Source of the DNA: Paraburkholderia sejongensis
GTDB lineage: Bacteria; Pseudomonadota; Gammaproteobacteria; Burkholderiales; Burkholderiaceae
Direction: 5' to 3'
Assembly (NCBI RefSeq): GCF_020880815.1
Contig: NZ_JAJITD010000007.1
Location: 1 to 64,000 of the forward strand
Length of the DNA: 64,000 nt
Below are positions 19,102 to 31,662 of the stretch, piece by piece (position 1 is the first letter of the stretch; each line of letters opens with the position of its first letter). Position numbers and translations under genes: made by a program. Under the pieces are notes generated by a model. That model worked only from the letters and a program-made list of their open reading frames with translations, did no database searches and had not been told where the DNA came from.

Positions 19102-20222
19102 CCCTCGCGCGGCAACGCACGCTGATGGTGATGGCCGGCGGCACCGGAGGACACGTGTTCCCCGGGCTCGCGGTCGCGCATCTGATGCAGGCGTGGGGCT
19201 GGAACGTCGTTTGGCTCGGCAACCCGGCGGGAATGGAAGCGACGTTGGTGCCCAAGCACGGCATTCCGATGGAGTACGTGCGCTTCGGCGGCGTGCGCGG
19301 CAAGGGCATCAAAACCAAGCTGATGCTGCCGGTCAATCTGCTGCGCGCGTGCACGCAGAGCTTCTCGGTGTTGCGCCGGGTGAAGCCCGACGTGGTGCTC
19401 GGCATGGGCGGCTACATCACGTTCCCGGCGGGTCTGATGACCGCGCTGAGCGGCCGGCCGCTGGTGCTGCACGAACAGAATTCGATTGCCGGTCTGGCTA
19501 ACAAGGTGCTGGCGAAACTCGCGAAGCGCGTGCTGGTCGCGTTTCCGAATGCATTGCCGCACGGCGAGTGGACCGGCAATCCGATTCGCGAGGAACTTGC
19601 GCGCGCGAATGCACCCAAAGCACGCTACGCGCAGCGCAGCGGTCCGCTGAACGTGCTAGTGGTCGGCGGCAGTCTCGGCGCCGCGGCGCTCAATGAAGTG
19701 GTGCCGCGCGCGGTCGCGCTGCTCGGCGCCGGCGAACGGCCGCGCATCGTGCATCAGGCGGGCGCGAAACACATCGACGCGCTGCGCGAGAACTACGCGG
19801 CAGCCGGCTTGCAGCCGGGCGCCGACGTCACGCTGGTGCCGTTCATCGACGACATGACGAGCGCCTACGAGCAGGCCGATCTGGTGATCTGCCGCTCGGG
19901 CGCGATGACGGTGTCGGAGATTTCGGCGGTCGGCGTCGCCGCGCTGTTCGTGCCGTTCCCGTACGCGGTCGACGATCACCAGACCACCAATGCAGCGTTT
20001 CTCGCCGACAACGGCGCGGCGCTGGTCGTGCAACAACGCGATCTGTCGGCGGAAAAACTCGCCGACTGGTTGCGCAGCCAGACGCGGGACAGTCTCGCGC
20101 TCATGGCGGAGCGTTCGCGCTCGCTCGCGAAACCGGATGCCACCGAACAGGTCGCGCAGATCTGCGCGACGGTGGCGGGCGCGGGTTCGATGGCGGGCGT
20201 GAGCCCAGAAGGAAAGCAATGA
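19098..20222 (+). CDS. murG: Lipid II synthase MurG (UDP-GlcNAc transferase)
   Basis: The 374-residue GT28 glycosyltransferase adds GlcNAc to lipid I at the inner face of the membrane, giving lipid II. The donor-lipid loop [14 protein letters not shown] appears near residue 14, the second glycine loop [11 protein letters not shown] near 102, [12 protein letters not shown] near 125, and the UDP-GlcNAc site [17 protein letters not shown] near 262. GAGGGAAGG precedes the ATG as ribosome binding site. The stop overlaps the murC start (ATGA). Confidence 0.95.
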   Translation: MTLARQRTLMVMAGGTGGHVFPGLAVAHLMQAWGWNVVWLGNPAGMEATLVPKHGIPMEYVRFGGVRGKGIKTKLMLPVNLLRACTQSFSVLRRVKPDVVLGMGGYITFPAGLMTALSGRPLVLHEQNSIAGLANKVLAKLAKRVLVAFPNALPHGEWTGNPIREELARANAPKARYAQRSGPLNVLVVGGSLGAAALNEVVPRAVALLGAGERPRIVHQAGAKHIDALRENYAAAGLQPGADVTLVPFIDDMTSAYEQADLVICRSGAMTVSEISAVGVAALFVPFPYAVDDHQTTNAAFLADNGAALVVQQRDLSAEKLADWLRSQTRDSLALMAERSRSLAKPDATEQVAQICATVAGAGSMAGVSPEGKQ

Positions 20223-21622
20223 AACACATCGTCAAACACATTCATTTTGTCGGCATCGGCGGCGTCGGCATGAGCGGCATCGCCGAGGTGCTGGTCAATC
20301 TCGGCTACCAGGTAAGCGGCTCGGACCTGTCGGGCAACGCGGTGACCGAACGCCTCGCCAGACTCGGCGCGCGCATCTCGATCGGCCATGCGGCGGAAAA
20401 CATCGAAGGCGCGAACGCGGTGGTCGTCTCGACCGCGGTGCGCAGCGACAACCCGGAAGTGCTCGAAGCACGCCATCGGCGCATTCCGATCGTGCCGCGC
20501 GCGGTGATGCTCGCGGAACTGATGCGTCTGAAGCAGGGCATCGCGATTGCCGGCACGCACGGCAAGACCACCACGACCTCGCTGGTCGCGAGCGTGCTCG
20601 CCGCCGGCGGGCTCGATCCGACCTTCGTGATCGGCGGCCGGCTGATCAGCGCGGGCGCGAATGCGCGCCTTGGCACCGGCGACTTCATCGTCGCCGAGGC
20701 GGACGAGTCGGACGCGTCGTTCCTGAACCTGTTCCCGGTGATCGAAGTCATTACGAACATCGACGCCGATCATATGGACACCTACGGGCACGACTTCGCG
20801 CGGCTCAAGCAGGCGTTCATCGAATTCACGCACCGTCTGCCGTTCTACGGGATTGCAGTGCTGTGCGTCGACGATCCGAACGTGAAGGAGATCCTGCCGT
20901 TCGTGTCGAAGCCGATCATCCGCTACGGTTTGGCGGCCGACGCGCAGGTGCGCGCGGTCAACGTCGAAGCGCGCGAAGGGCGCATGCATTTCACCGCGCT
21001 GCGCGAAGACGCGGCGCCGCTCGACATCGTGCTGAACCTGCCGGGCGAGCACAACGTGCAGAACGCGCTGGCGGCAATTGCGATCGCGACTGAACTTGAA
21101 GTGAAAGATGCCGATATCCAGCGAGCGCTGGCGGATTTCAACGGCGTCGGCCGGCGCTTCCAGCGCTACGGCGAAGTGCCCGTATTCAGCGACGGCAACA
21201 CCGCGGGCGCCTACACGCTGGTGGACGACTACGGTCACCATCCGGTCGAAATGGCCGCCACGGTGGCGGCGGCGCGTGGCGCGTTTCCGGGCCGGCGTCT
21301 GGTGCTGGCGTTCCAGCCGCACCGCTTCACGCGTACGCGCGATTGCTTCGAGGATTTCGTCAAGGTGCTGTCGACCGTCGATGCGCTGGTGCTGACCGAG
21401 GTGTATGCGGCCGGCGAAGCGCCGATCGTCGCCGCGGACGGCCGCGCATTGGCGCGCGCGCTGCGGGTCGCGGGCAAGGTCGAGCCGGTGTTCGTCGATA
21501 CGGTGGATGAAGTGCCGGACGCGCTGTCCGCGGTGGTGCGCGATGGCGATGTGGTGATTACGATGGGCGCGGGCTCGATCGGCGGTGTGCCGGGTCGCCT
21601 CGCTCAGGAACAGAAGGTGTGA
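20219..21622 (+). CDS. murC: UDP-N-acetylmuramate:L-alanine ligase MurC
   Basis: The 467-residue ligase attaches the first amino acid, L-alanine, to UDP-MurNAc. It begins with the [14 protein letters not shown] nucleotide-binding motif near residue 12. The ATP loop is [12 protein letters not shown] near 117, followed by [11 protein letters not shown] near 161, the [13 protein letters not shown] segment near 179, and [10 protein letters not shown] near 340. Length is typical. One base separates it from ddlB. Confidence 0.95.
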   Translation: MKHIVKHIHFVGIGGVGMSGIAEVLVNLGYQVSGSDLSGNAVTERLARLGARISIGHAAENIEGANAVVVSTAVRSDNPEVLEARHRRIPIVPRAVMLAELMRLKQGIAIAGTHGKTTTTSLVASVLAAGGLDPTFVIGGRLISAGANARLGTGDFIVAEADESDASFLNLFPVIEVITNIDADHMDTYGHDFARLKQAFIEFTHRLPFYGIAVLCVDDPNVKEILPFVSKPIIRYGLAADAQVRAVNVEAREGRMHFTALREDAAPLDIVLNLPGEHNVQNALAAIAIATELEVKDADIQRALADFNGVGRRFQRYGEVPVFSDGNTAGAYTLVDDYGHHPVEMAATVAAARGAFPGRRLVLAFQPHRFTRTRDCFEDFVKVLSTVDALVLTEVYAAGEAPIVAADGRALARALRVAGKVEPVFVDTVDEVPDALSAVVRDGDVVITMGAGSIGGVPGRLAQEQKV

Positions 21623-21623
21623 G

Positions 21624-22568
21624 ATGAGCAGCAGTATCGATCCGAAAAAATTCGGCAAGGTGGCGGTGCTGCTCGGCGGTAATTCCGCCGAGCGCGAGGT
21701 GTCGCTCAATTCCGGGCGTCTGGTGTTGGAGGGACTGCGCGCTGCGGGCGTCGACGCGCATCCGTTCGATCCGGCCGAACGGCCGCTGTCCGCGTTGAAG
21801 GACGAAGGCTTCGTGCGCGCGTTCAACGCGCTGCATGGCGGGTACGGCGAGAACGGCCAGATCCAGGGCGCGCTCGACTTTTACGGCATCCGCTACACCG
21901 GTAGCGGCGTGCTCGGCTCGGCGCTCGGTCTCGACAAGTTCCGCACCAAACTCGTGTGGCAGCAACTCGGCATTCCGACGCCGCCGTTCGAAGCGGTGCT
22001 GCGCGGCGACGACTACGAAGCGCGCGCGCAAGAGATCGTCGCGAAGCTCGGTCTGCCGCTGTTCGTGAAGCCGGCCAGCGAAGGCTCGAGCGTCGCGGTG
22101 ATCAAGGTGAAGAGCGCGGACGCGTTGCCGGCCGCGCTGCTCGAAGCGGTGAAGTACGACCGCATCGTGGTGGTCGAGAAGAGCATCGAAGGCGGCGGCG
22201 AATACACCGCGTGCATCGCCGGCAATCTGGATCTGCCGGTGATCCGCATCGTGCCGGCCGGCGAGTTCTACGACTATCACGCGAAGTACGTCGCCAACGA
22301 CACCCAGTACCTGATTCCGTGCGGCCTCGCCGCAGCCGAAGAAGCGCGCCTGAAGCAGCTCGCGCGCCGCGCGTTCGACGTGCTCGGCTGCACCGACTGG
22401 GGCCGCGCGGACTTCATGCTGGATGGCGCGGGCAACCCGTATTTCCTCGAAGTGAACACGGCGCCTGGCATGACCGATCACTCGCTGCCGCCGAAAGCGG
22501 CGCGCGCGGTCGGCATCAGCTATCAGGAACTGGTTGTCGGCGTATTGGCGCTGACGTTGCAGGACTAA
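21624..22568 (+). CDS. ddlB: D-alanine:D-alanine ligase DdlB
   Basis: The 314-residue ATP-grasp enzyme makes the D-Ala-D-Ala dipeptide used by MurF. Motifs seen: [17 protein letters not shown] near residue 14, [13 protein letters not shown] near 150, the ATP-grasp metal site [15 protein letters not shown] near 276, and [14 protein letters not shown] near 91. ATG 21624 is chosen over a start 13 codons upstream because that extension lies within murC and [16 protein letters not shown] fits the family. It serves as the cluster's precursor supply gene. Confidence 0.95.
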   Translation: MSSSIDPKKFGKVAVLLGGNSAEREVSLNSGRLVLEGLRAAGVDAHPFDPAERPLSALKDEGFVRAFNALHGGYGENGQIQGALDFYGIRYTGSGVLGSALGLDKFRTKLVWQQLGIPTPPFEAVLRGDDYEARAQEIVAKLGLPLFVKPASEGSSVAVIKVKSADALPAALLEAVKYDRIVVVEKSIEGGGEYTACIAGNLDLPVIRIVPAGEFYDYHAKYVANDTQYLIPCGLAAAEEARLKQLARRAFDVLGCTDWGRADFMLDGAGNPYFLEVNTAPGMTDHSLPPKAARAVGISYQELVVGVLALTLQD

Positions 22569-22592
22569 CCGGGGCAACCCGAAAGCAACACC

Positions 22593-23345
22593 ATGTGGAA
22601 CAACGTTCGCCAGCTCAATCTCGCCACCAACGCATTGCATGCGTTGCTGGTGCTCGTGCTGCTGGCGGCGGGCGCTTACTGGCTGATCCAGCGTCCGAAC
22701 TTCGCGCTGCACGCGATCCAGATCGACGGCGACACCGAGCACATCAATTCGCCGACGGTGCGCGCGGGTGTGGTCGGCAAGCTGAAGGGCAACTTCTTCA
22801 CGGTCGATCTCGACGTCGCGCGGCAGGCGTTCGAGCAGATGCCGTGGGTGCGTCACGCGAGCGTGCGGCGGGTCTGGCCGAACGCATTGGCTGTCACGCT
22901 CGAGGAGTACAAACCGCTGGGCACGTGGGGCAGCGATCAGCTGGTGAGCACGGACGGTGAGCTGTTCACCGCGAACCAGGGCGAACTCGACGAAGAGCTG
23001 CCCGCGTTCGACGGTCCGGACGGCACCGCGAAGGAAGTCGTCGCGCGTTATCACGACTTCCAGAAGTGGTTTGCGCCGCTCGGCGCGACGCCGGAAGAAG
23101 TCACGTTGTCGCCGCGCTACGCGTGGACGGTGAAGCTGTCGAATGGCACCCATGTCGAGCTGGGGCGCGAGCGCAATCAGGACACGCTGGCCGATCGCAG
23201 CAGGCGCCTGACCGCGGCATGGGGCGCGGTCACGCAACGTTGGGGGAAGGATATCGAGTATGCGGACTTGCGCTATCCGAACGGTTTCGCGATTCGTGCC
23301 GCTGGCATGCGCTTCATCAGCGAACCCGACAAGGGCAAGAAGTAA
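22593..23345 (+). CDS. ftsQ: Cell division protein FtsQ
   Basis: The 250-residue bitopic membrane protein has a short cytoplasmic N terminus, one transmembrane helix at about residues 15-33, a POTRA domain starting near ALHAIQIDGDTEH (residue 42), and a beta domain. It bridges early and late divisome parts and binds FtsL and FtsB. The position between ddlB and ftsA and the topology support the call. It ends in a Lys-rich tail. Confidence 0.93.
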   Translation: MWNNVRQLNLATNALHALLVLVLLAAGAYWLIQRPNFALHAIQIDGDTEHINSPTVRAGVVGKLKGNFFTVDLDVARQAFEQMPWVRHASVRRVWPNALAVTLEEYKPLGTWGSDQLVSTDGELFTANQGELDEELPAFDGPDGTAKEVVARYHDFQKWFAPLGATPEEVTLSPRYAWTVKLSNGTHVELGRERNQDTLADRSRRLTAAWGAVTQRWGKDIEYADLRYPNGFAIRAAGMRFISEPDKGKK

Positions 23346-23372
23346 ACGGACATCACACGCACTGAGCACGCT

Positions 23373-24605
23373 ATGAGTAAAGACTATAAAGATCTGCTGG
23401 TCGCCCTCGACATCGGAACGTCGAAGGTAGTGGCCATCGTCGCCGAGTTGAAGGGCGAGGGCCATTACGAGGTGATCGGTCTCGGCCAGAGCGAGTCGAA
23501 GGGGCTCAAGAAAGGCGTGGTGGTCAATATCGAAGCCACCGTGCAGTCGATCCAGCGCGCGCTCGAGGAAGCCGAGCTGATGGCCGACTGCAAGATCACC
23601 AATGTGTTCACCGGGATCGCCGGCAGCCATATCCGCAGCTTCAATTCGAGCGGCATGGTGGCGATCAAGGAAAAGGAAGTGACCCAGGCGGACGTCGCGC
23701 GCGTGATCGAAACCGCGAAGGCGATCAACATTCCGACCGACCAGCAGGTGCTGCATATCCTCACGCAGGAATTCATCATCGACGGTCAGGAAGACGTGCG
23801 CGAGCCGATCGGCATGAGCGGCATCCGTCTCGAAGTGAAGGTGCATATCGTCACCGGCGCGGTCAGCGCGGCGCAGAACATCGTCAAGTGCGTGCGCCGC
23901 TGCGGCCTCGAAGTGAACGATCTGATCCTGCAACCGCTCGCGTCGTCGCTCGCGGTGCTGACCGAAGACGAGAAGGAACTGGGCGTGGTGCTGGTCGACA
24001 TCGGCGGCGGCACCACCGACATCGCGATCTTCAGCGAAGGCGCGATCCGTCATACCGCGGTGATTCCGATCGCCGGCGACCAGATCACCAGCGACATCGC
24101 GATGGCGCTGCGCACGCCGACGCCGGACGCCGAAGACATCAAGGTCGATTACGGCATCGCCAAGCAGGCGCTCGCCGATCCGGACGAAATGATCGAAGTG
24201 CCGGGGCTCGGCGAGCGCGGTCCGCGCACGCTGTCGCGCCAGGCGCTGGCCGCGGTCATCGAGCCGCGCGTCGAGGAGCTCTTTTCTCTCGTGCAGCAGG
24301 TGGTGCGCGAGTCGGGTTACGAAGAGCTGCTGAGTTCGGGCGTCGTGCTGACCGGCGGCGCGTCGATGATGCTCGGCATGGTCGAGCTCGGCGAGGACAT
24401 TTTCCTGAAACCGGTGCGCATCGGCGTGCCGGAATATGCGGGCGGTCTCGCCGACGTCGTGCGCAATCCGCGCTATTCGACGGCGATGGGTCTGCTCGTC
24501 GAAGGACGCTCGCAGCGCATGCGCGGGCGCAAGGTTGCAGTGCAGTCGGGGTCGATGGGCCAGGTGTTCTCGCGTATGAAGGACTGGTTCCTCGGCAACT
24601 TCTGA
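23373..24605 (+). CDS. ftsA: Cell division protein FtsA
   Basis: The 410-residue actin-like ATPase tethers FtsZ to the membrane. Actin-fold motifs are visible: ALDIGTSKVVAIVAE near residue 11 (phosphate 1), DIGGGTTDIAIF near 209 (phosphate 2), and VLTGGASMMLG near 326 (adenosine). The C terminus MKDWFLGNF is the amphipathic membrane-targeting helix. The 114-base gap to ftsZ is longer than other gaps in the cluster and may hold an extra ftsZ promoter, though I see no good -35/-10 pair. Confidence 0.96.
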   Translation: MSKDYKDLLVALDIGTSKVVAIVAELKGEGHYEVIGLGQSESKGLKKGVVVNIEATVQSIQRALEEAELMADCKITNVFTGIAGSHIRSFNSSGMVAIKEKEVTQADVARVIETAKAINIPTDQQVLHILTQEFIIDGQEDVREPIGMSGIRLEVKVHIVTGAVSAAQNIVKCVRRCGLEVNDLILQPLASSLAVLTEDEKELGVVLVDIGGGTTDIAIFSEGAIRHTAVIPIAGDQITSDIAMALRTPTPDAEDIKVDYGIAKQALADPDEMIEVPGLGERGPRTLSRQALAAVIEPRVEELFSLVQQVVRESGYEELLSSGVVLTGGASMMLGMVELGEDIFLKPVRIGVPEYAGGLADVVRNPRYSTAMGLLVEGRSQRMRGRKVAVQSGSMGQVFSRMKDWFLGNF

Positions 24606-24719
24606 GCACGGGTTTCGAAATACGCGCTGGTGCCGGCGGCTGGTGCGCGACAGGGGGTTGCCCGATCCCCTGCCGGATAACGCCGAGTGGCGGTACTTTT
24701 TTATCTTGACGGAGGCAAC

Positions 24720-25922
24720 ATGGAATTCCAGATGCTGGAAACCGAAACGAACGGCACCATCATCAAGGTGGTCGGAGTAGGTGGCGCTGGCGGCAATGCC
24801 GTTCAGCACATGATCAACAAAGGCGTGCAAGGCGTCGACTTCATCGTGATGAACACGGACGCGCAGGCACTGTCGCGTTCGCGCGCGACCGCGGTGATCC
24901 AGCTCGGCAACACGGGTCTGGGCGCCGGCGCGAAGCCGGAAATGGGCCGCGCCGCTGCTGAAGAAGCACGCGAGCGCATCGCCGACGCACTGCGCGGCGC
25001 GCACATGGTGTTCATCACCGCGGGCATGGGTGGCGGCACCGGCACGGGCGCCGCACCGGTGGTCGCGCAGATCGCCAAGGAAATGGGCATCCTGACCGTC
25101 GGCGTGGTCAGCAAGCCGTTCGAATTCGAAGGCGGCAAGCGCATGCGCGTCGCGGAAGCCGGTTCGCAGCAACTGGAGGATCACGTCGACTCGCTGATCG
25201 TCGTGCTGAACGACAAGCTGTTCGAGGTGATGGGCGACGACGCCGAGATGGACAAGTGCTTCCAGTGCGCTGACGACGTTCTGAACAACGCGGTTGCGGG
25301 TATCGCTGAAATCATCAACGTCGACGGTCTGGTGAACGTCGACTTCGAAGACGTGAAGACCGTGATGGGCGAGCAGGGCAAGGCGATGATGGGCACGGCG
25401 ACGGTCGCCGGCGTCGATCGCGCGCGCCTCGCGGCCGAGCAGGCCGTGGCGAGCCCGCTGCTGGAAGGCGTCGATCTGTCGGGTGCGCGCGGCGTGCTGG
25501 TCAACATCACGTCGAGCCGTTCGCTGCGTCTGTCGGAAACCCGCGAAGTGATGAACACGATCAAGAGCTACGCGGCGGAAGACGCCACGGTGATCTTCGG
25601 CGCGGTGTACGACGATGCGATGGGCGACGCACTGCGCGTGACGGTCGTTGCAACGGGTCTGGGCCGCGCGGCGAAGAAGCAGCAGTCCGCACCGATGACG
25701 CTGCTGCGCACTGGCACCGACAACCAGCCGATCGCCGCGATGCAGCATGCGGCGTACGCGCCGGCGGCGGCGCAGGCGAGCACGGCCGACTACGGCGCGC
25801 TGGATACGCCGGCAGTGTGGCGCACCTCGCGCGACACCGCGGCATCGCACGTGCAGGCGCTGCAGGAAAAGGGCGTCGATACGTACGACATCCCGGCGTT
25901 CCTGCGCAAGCAGGCGGACTGA
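24720..25922 (+). CDS. ftsZ: Cell division GTPase FtsZ
   Basis: The 400-residue tubulin homologue forms the Z ring. The GTP signature GGGTGTGAAPVVAQ lies near residues 104-117, with GVGGAGGNAVQHM near 20 and the T7 loop NVDFEDVKTVM near 206. After a variable linker (about residues 320-385) comes the conserved C-terminal peptide YDIPAFLRKQAD, which binds FtsA and ZapD-type partners. ATG 24720 is preferred over one 11 codons upstream because GGAGG sits 5 bases before it and MEFQMLE is the family start. It is the last gene of the dcw cluster. Confidence 0.97.
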   Translation: MEFQMLETETNGTIIKVVGVGGAGGNAVQHMINKGVQGVDFIVMNTDAQALSRSRATAVIQLGNTGLGAGAKPEMGRAAAEEARERIADALRGAHMVFITAGMGGGTGTGAAPVVAQIAKEMGILTVGVVSKPFEFEGGKRMRVAEAGSQQLEDHVDSLIVVLNDKLFEVMGDDAEMDKCFQCADDVLNNAVAGIAEIINVDGLVNVDFEDVKTVMGEQGKAMMGTATVAGVDRARLAAEQAVASPLLEGVDLSGARGVLVNITSSRSLRLSETREVMNTIKSYAAEDATVIFGAVYDDAMGDALRVTVVATGLGRAAKKQQSAPMTLLRTGTDNQPIAAMQHAAYAPAAAQASTADYGALDTPAVWRTSRDTAASHVQALQEKGVDTYDIPAFLRKQAD

Positions 25923-26151
25923 GCGCGCGAGCAGGCTTTCGTTGCCGCGCTGCGGTAGGACGCAGGGCAGCGCTGGCGGACGAATGCACGAGCGTGGCGG
26001 GTGAACGGCGAGAAGGTCGCGTATCGTCAGATTCGCGGCAGGGGCAACTGCCCTCTGCAAAAAACGCGAAGCGGACGGCACGGCTGCCGCCGGATTTCAC
26101 TGCGACACGAGAACGTGCGAGCGTGCTTCGCATCGATGCAAAGGACTGAGC

Positions 26152-26655
26152 ATGATCAACGCAGGTGACAAGCTGCCCGACGCGACGCTCTTCGAATATG
26201 TCGAAGACGGCCGGGCGGGCTGCACGATCGGACCGAACAATTTCGACGTGCGCGGGCAGACGGCGAACAAACGCGTGGTGATCTTCGGATTGCCGGGCGC
26301 GTTCACGCCGACCTGTTCGGCCAAACATGTACCGGGCTATGTCGAGCATGCCGAGCAGTTGCGCGCTGCCGGCGTCGACGAAATCTGGTGCGTGTCCGTC
26401 AACGACGCGTTCGTGATGGGCGCGTGGGGACGCGATCAGCACACCGCGGGCAAGGTGCGCATGATGGCGGACGGCAGTGCGGCTTTCACACGGGCGCTCG
26501 GTCTGGAGCAGGATCTGTCGGCGCGTGGGATGGGAATCCGTTCCCAGCGCTATGCGATGGTGGTCGACGACGGCGTGGTCAAGACGCTGAACGTCGAAGC
26601 CGCCGGCAAATTCGAAGTCAGCGATGCAGCGAGTATTCTCGCGACGTTGCGCTAG
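26152..26655 (+). CDS. Peroxiredoxin of the Prx5 (AhpC/TSA-Redoxin) type
   Basis: The 167-residue product reduces peroxides with a cysteine thiol. The active site PGAFTPTCS puts the peroxidatic cysteine at residue 55. Cysteines at 24 and 80 could take part in resolving the disulfide, but this is uncertain, and a glutathione/glutaredoxin-dependent 1-Cys mode is also possible. The motif and length fit Prx5, not AhpC. No signal peptide. The gene sits alone between ftsZ and lpxC, 229 bases after ftsZ, and this position is familiar in Burkholderiaceae. Confidence 0.92.
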   Translation: MINAGDKLPDATLFEYVEDGRAGCTIGPNNFDVRGQTANKRVVIFGLPGAFTPTCSAKHVPGYVEHAEQLRAAGVDEIWCVSVNDAFVMGAWGRDQHTAGKVRMMADGSAAFTRALGLEQDLSARGMGIRSQRYAMVVDDGVVKTLNVEAAGKFEVSDAASILATLR

Positions 26656-26879
26656 TTGCGGGCGTTACGCCTTCGCCTCTCGCTGCGCGCATCTGTCGCG
26701 TGGCGCTGCGGCAACGGCGCATAAGACGCTTTTGTGACAGGCCGTTACGCGGGCCGATGACCGGAAACGCCTCCGTTCCGGCGCATCGGCCCGTCACGCT
26801 TTCCTTCGCGGTGCCCAGGGGTAATTCAGCGAAACAGATTGATACGTTCCCTGGAAGGACGCTCGTCTGGGGAATGGAG

Positions 26880-26921
26880 TATAATTCGGGCTATGGAATA
26901 AAAAGTCCCGATTGGGATTTT
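26880..26921 (+). promoter_or_regulatory. lpxC promoter -10 element and leader hairpin
   Basis: A perfect TATAAT (26880-26885) lies 57 bases before lpxC, but no good -35 is found 16-18 bases upstream. In the leader, AAAGTCCC pairs with GGGATTTT (26902-26909 with 26914-26921, one G-T wobble) around GATT. The hairpin ends 20 bases before the start codon and could affect translation or act as a weak attenuator. Confidence 0.45.
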
Positions 26922-26941
26922 CAATCGAACAGAAGATCACC

Positions 26942-27859
26942 ATGTTGAAGCAGCGCACTATCAAATCGATCGTCAAGACTGTCGGCATCGGCCTGCACTC
27001 GGGCCGTAAAGTCAATCTGACGCTCCGTCCGGCGGCGCCGGATACCGGCATCGTATTTTCGCGCGTGGACCTGGCCACTCCGGTGGACATTCCCGCGTCG
27101 GCGATGGCAATCGGCGATACGCGGCTCGCTTCGGTGTTGCAAAAAGACGGCGCGCGGGTGTCGACCATCGAGCACCTGATGTCCGCCTGCGCGGGTCTTG
27201 GCATCGACAATCTGTATGTCGACGTGACCGCCGAGGAAATTCCGATCATGGACGGCAGCGCGGGTTCGTTCGTGTTTCTGATCCAGTCGGCCGGCATCGA
27301 AGAGCAGAACGCGCCGAAGAAATTCATCAAGGTCACGAAGCCGGTGGAAATCCGCGACGGCGACAAGTTCGCGCGTCTCGATCCGTACTTCGGCTTCAGG
27401 CTCAAGTTCACGATCGACTTCCGTCATCCGGCCGTCGACAAAACCGGCCAGGCGCTCGAAGTGGATTTCGCCAACACGTCGTATGTGCGTGAAATCGCGC
27501 GCGCGCGTACGTTCGGCTTCGCGCATGAAGTTGAAATGATGCGCGAGCTGGGTCTGGCGCGCGGCGGCAGCATGGACAACGCGATCGTGCTCGACGAGTA
27601 CCGCATCCTGAACAACGACGGCTTGCGTTACGACGACGAGTTCGTCAAGCACAAGATGCTCGACGCGATCGGCGACCTGTATGTGGTCGGCCATCCGCTG
27701 CTGGCTTCGTACACTGCGTACAAGTCGGGTCATGGGCTGAACAACGCGCTGCTGCGCGAATTGCTCGCACACGAGGACTCGTACGAAATCGTCACCTTCG
27801 ACGACACGCAGAAGGCGCCGCGCGGCTTCGCGTACGAAACGCAGACGGCATTCGCATAA
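26942..27859 (+). CDS. lpxC: UDP-3-O-acyl-N-acetylglucosamine deacetylase LpxC
   Basis: The 305-residue zinc enzyme performs the committed step of lipid A synthesis. Zinc ligands are visible as H78 (in STIEHLMSA), H237 and D241 (in HKMLDAIGD). H263 in the YKSGHGLNN segment is the expected catalytic histidine. This agrees with the E. coli enzyme with an offset of one or two. ATG 26942 gives the family N terminus [21 protein letters not shown]. The upstream frame extension is not conserved. It is monocistronic, with its own promoter and terminator, and lies after the dcw cluster as in many proteobacteria. Confidence 0.96.
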   Translation: MLKQRTIKSIVKTVGIGLHSGRKVNLTLRPAAPDTGIVFSRVDLATPVDIPASAMAIGDTRLASVLQKDGARVSTIEHLMSACAGLGIDNLYVDVTAEEIPIMDGSAGSFVFLIQSAGIEEQNAPKKFIKVTKPVEIRDGDKFARLDPYFGFRLKFTIDFRHPAVDKTGQALEVDFANTSYVREIARARTFGFAHEVEMMRELGLARGGSMDNAIVLDEYRILNNDGLRYDDEFVKHKMLDAIGDLYVVGHPLLASYTAYKSGHGLNNALLRELLAHEDSYEIVTFDDTQKAPRGFAYETQTAFA

Positions 27860-27888
27860 CGCTTGCGGCAACGCGGCGTCGACAAGAG

Positions 27889-27914
27889 AAACGGCCCTTT
27901 CGGGCCGTTTTTTT
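27889..27914. terminator. Bidirectional terminator between lpxC and the DUF721 gene
   Basis: AAACGGCCC (27889-27897) pairs with GGGCCGTTT (27902-27910) around a 4-nt loop, followed by T on the plus strand, and by a mixed A/T stretch on the minus strand. It ends lpxC and sits just past the convergent DUF721 gene, so it can serve both. Confidence 0.88.
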
Positions 27915-27931
27915 CGTTCAGTGAATTTCGC

Positions 27932-28414
27932 TCAGCGCGTGCGCCGATGTCGGGCCGCCATGCGCGCTAGCGCTTCTTGCAACGGCGACGGTTCGAGCGA
28001 TTCGCTCAACGCCTGCAGCGCGGCCGCGCCAACAGGCGTCATACGCGCCTGTTTGATCGGCGGCGGCTCCTTGATGGGCTGCGGCCGCACGCGAATTCTC
28101 AGCGCGTGAACCTGCCAGCCGCGTTGCTGCAGGTCCGACAACAGCCGCGGTTCGAGATGGCGCAAGCGCGCGGCGAGCGCATTGTGCGCGGCGAACAGCG
28201 CCAATACACCTTCCTTGACGAAGCCCGGCTCGACGCTGGTTGCGAGATAGTCGGGCAGCAGTTCGCGTAAATCCTTCTCGAGCGCGGCGATCTGCTCGAC
28301 GCCCGCGCGCAGCGCCGCGAACGCGTCCGTGCGGCCGAGTACTTCGGCGACGGGCTGCGGCCGGCGCAGGTCGAACTGCTTGGGCTGCCTTGAAAAGGAC
28401 GGAAAACGGCTCAT
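27932..28414 (-). CDS. DUF721/DciA-like protein
   Basis: The 160-residue basic product resembles the DUF721 family. DciA, a member, loads the replicative helicase DnaB in bacteria that lack DnaC. The domain occupies about residues 20-110 (AEVLGRTDAFAALRAG through RIRVRPQP), followed by a helical tail (ALQALSESLEPSPLQEALARMAARH). No enzymatic motif is seen. An overlapping frame on the same strand starting at 28454 is a shadow. It is convergent with lpxC and divergent from secA. In E. coli this interval holds secM instead. Assignment as the true helicase loader is an inference from family knowledge. Confidence 0.7.
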   Translation of the reverse strand: MSRFPSFSRQPKQFDLRRPQPVAEVLGRTDAFAALRAGVEQIAALEKDLRELLPDYLATSVEPGFVKEGVLALFAAHNALAARLRHLEPRLLSDLQQRGWQVHALRIRVRPQPIKEPPPIKQARMTPVGAAALQALSESLEPSPLQEALARMAARHRRTR

Positions 28415-28701
28415 GTTTGGAAGTGACGACGTGAGCGCACCCGATGTGCGCCAACGTCGCGATTGTACCGCGCGGGCACTGCGCGAAACCGTCCGGCGAG
28501 CTGCCGCGGAGGGCGGCAGACGGGCCGGAAACGGCCTGCAGCCGTCACGCCGTCGACACGAGCGCGGCCGAAGGCGCGTGCTAAAATGCCCGATTCGAAT
28601 TCACTCTTGGACTAAGCGGCCGAGGACTTTCCGACCCAGACGCAGGTGTGCGCCATCGCATGCCGCGAGCCAGCCGAAGCCGCGACGCAGACACCGATCC
28701 G

Positions 28702-31512
<2,811 letters not shown>

Positions 31513-31520
31513 AGCCGACA

Positions 31521-31551
31521 CGGCGCGCTCCCGGGCGCGCCGCGTTGTTTT
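31521..31551 (+). terminator. Probable terminator of secA
   Basis: CGGCGCGC (31521-31528) pairs with GCGCGCCG (31535-31542) around a 6-nt loop. GTTGTTTT follows. It starts 9 bases after the secA stop. Confidence 0.7.
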
Positions 31552-31620
31552 GCGCGCCGCTTGGCCGTTGATTTCGCAGGTGAGCCGGCAACCCGCCCGG
31601 CTCATCCGTTCTGTTTCCTC

Positions 31621-31646
31621 AATGCCGGCTCCCGCCGGCATTTTCT
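31621..31646 (+). terminator. Second hairpin with T run between secA and argJ
   Basis: AATGCCGGC (31621-31629) pairs with GCCGGCATT (31634-31642) around a 4-nt loop, followed by TTCTTC. It ends only 17 bases before the argJ start. It may therefore be a back-up terminator, or a leader hairpin that influences argJ if the argJ promoter lies further upstream. Confidence 0.55.
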
Positions 31647-31662
31647 TCGACAGGTCGCGACC

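Larger units (their letters stand above)
18973..19121 (+). repeat. Degenerate 110-bp tandem duplication across the ftsW-murG junction
   Basis: Bases 18973-19011 and 19083-19121 match at 33 of 39 positions with an offset of 110 bp. Each copy contains a GGAAGGTATGA block and a CAACGCACG block. The first copy covers the end of ftsW, and the second covers the start of murG. The simplest reading is an old tandem duplication of the ribosome binding and start region of murG, whose first copy has since drifted. Confidence 0.75.

Noticed and set aside
21558..26081. A minus-strand frame of 1507 codons across murC to ftsZ
   Set aside because: It lies antisense to seven well-supported essential genes and its protein is rich in Arg, His, Ala and Val, as expected of the antisense of GC-rich coding DNA. 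No motif is recognisable.
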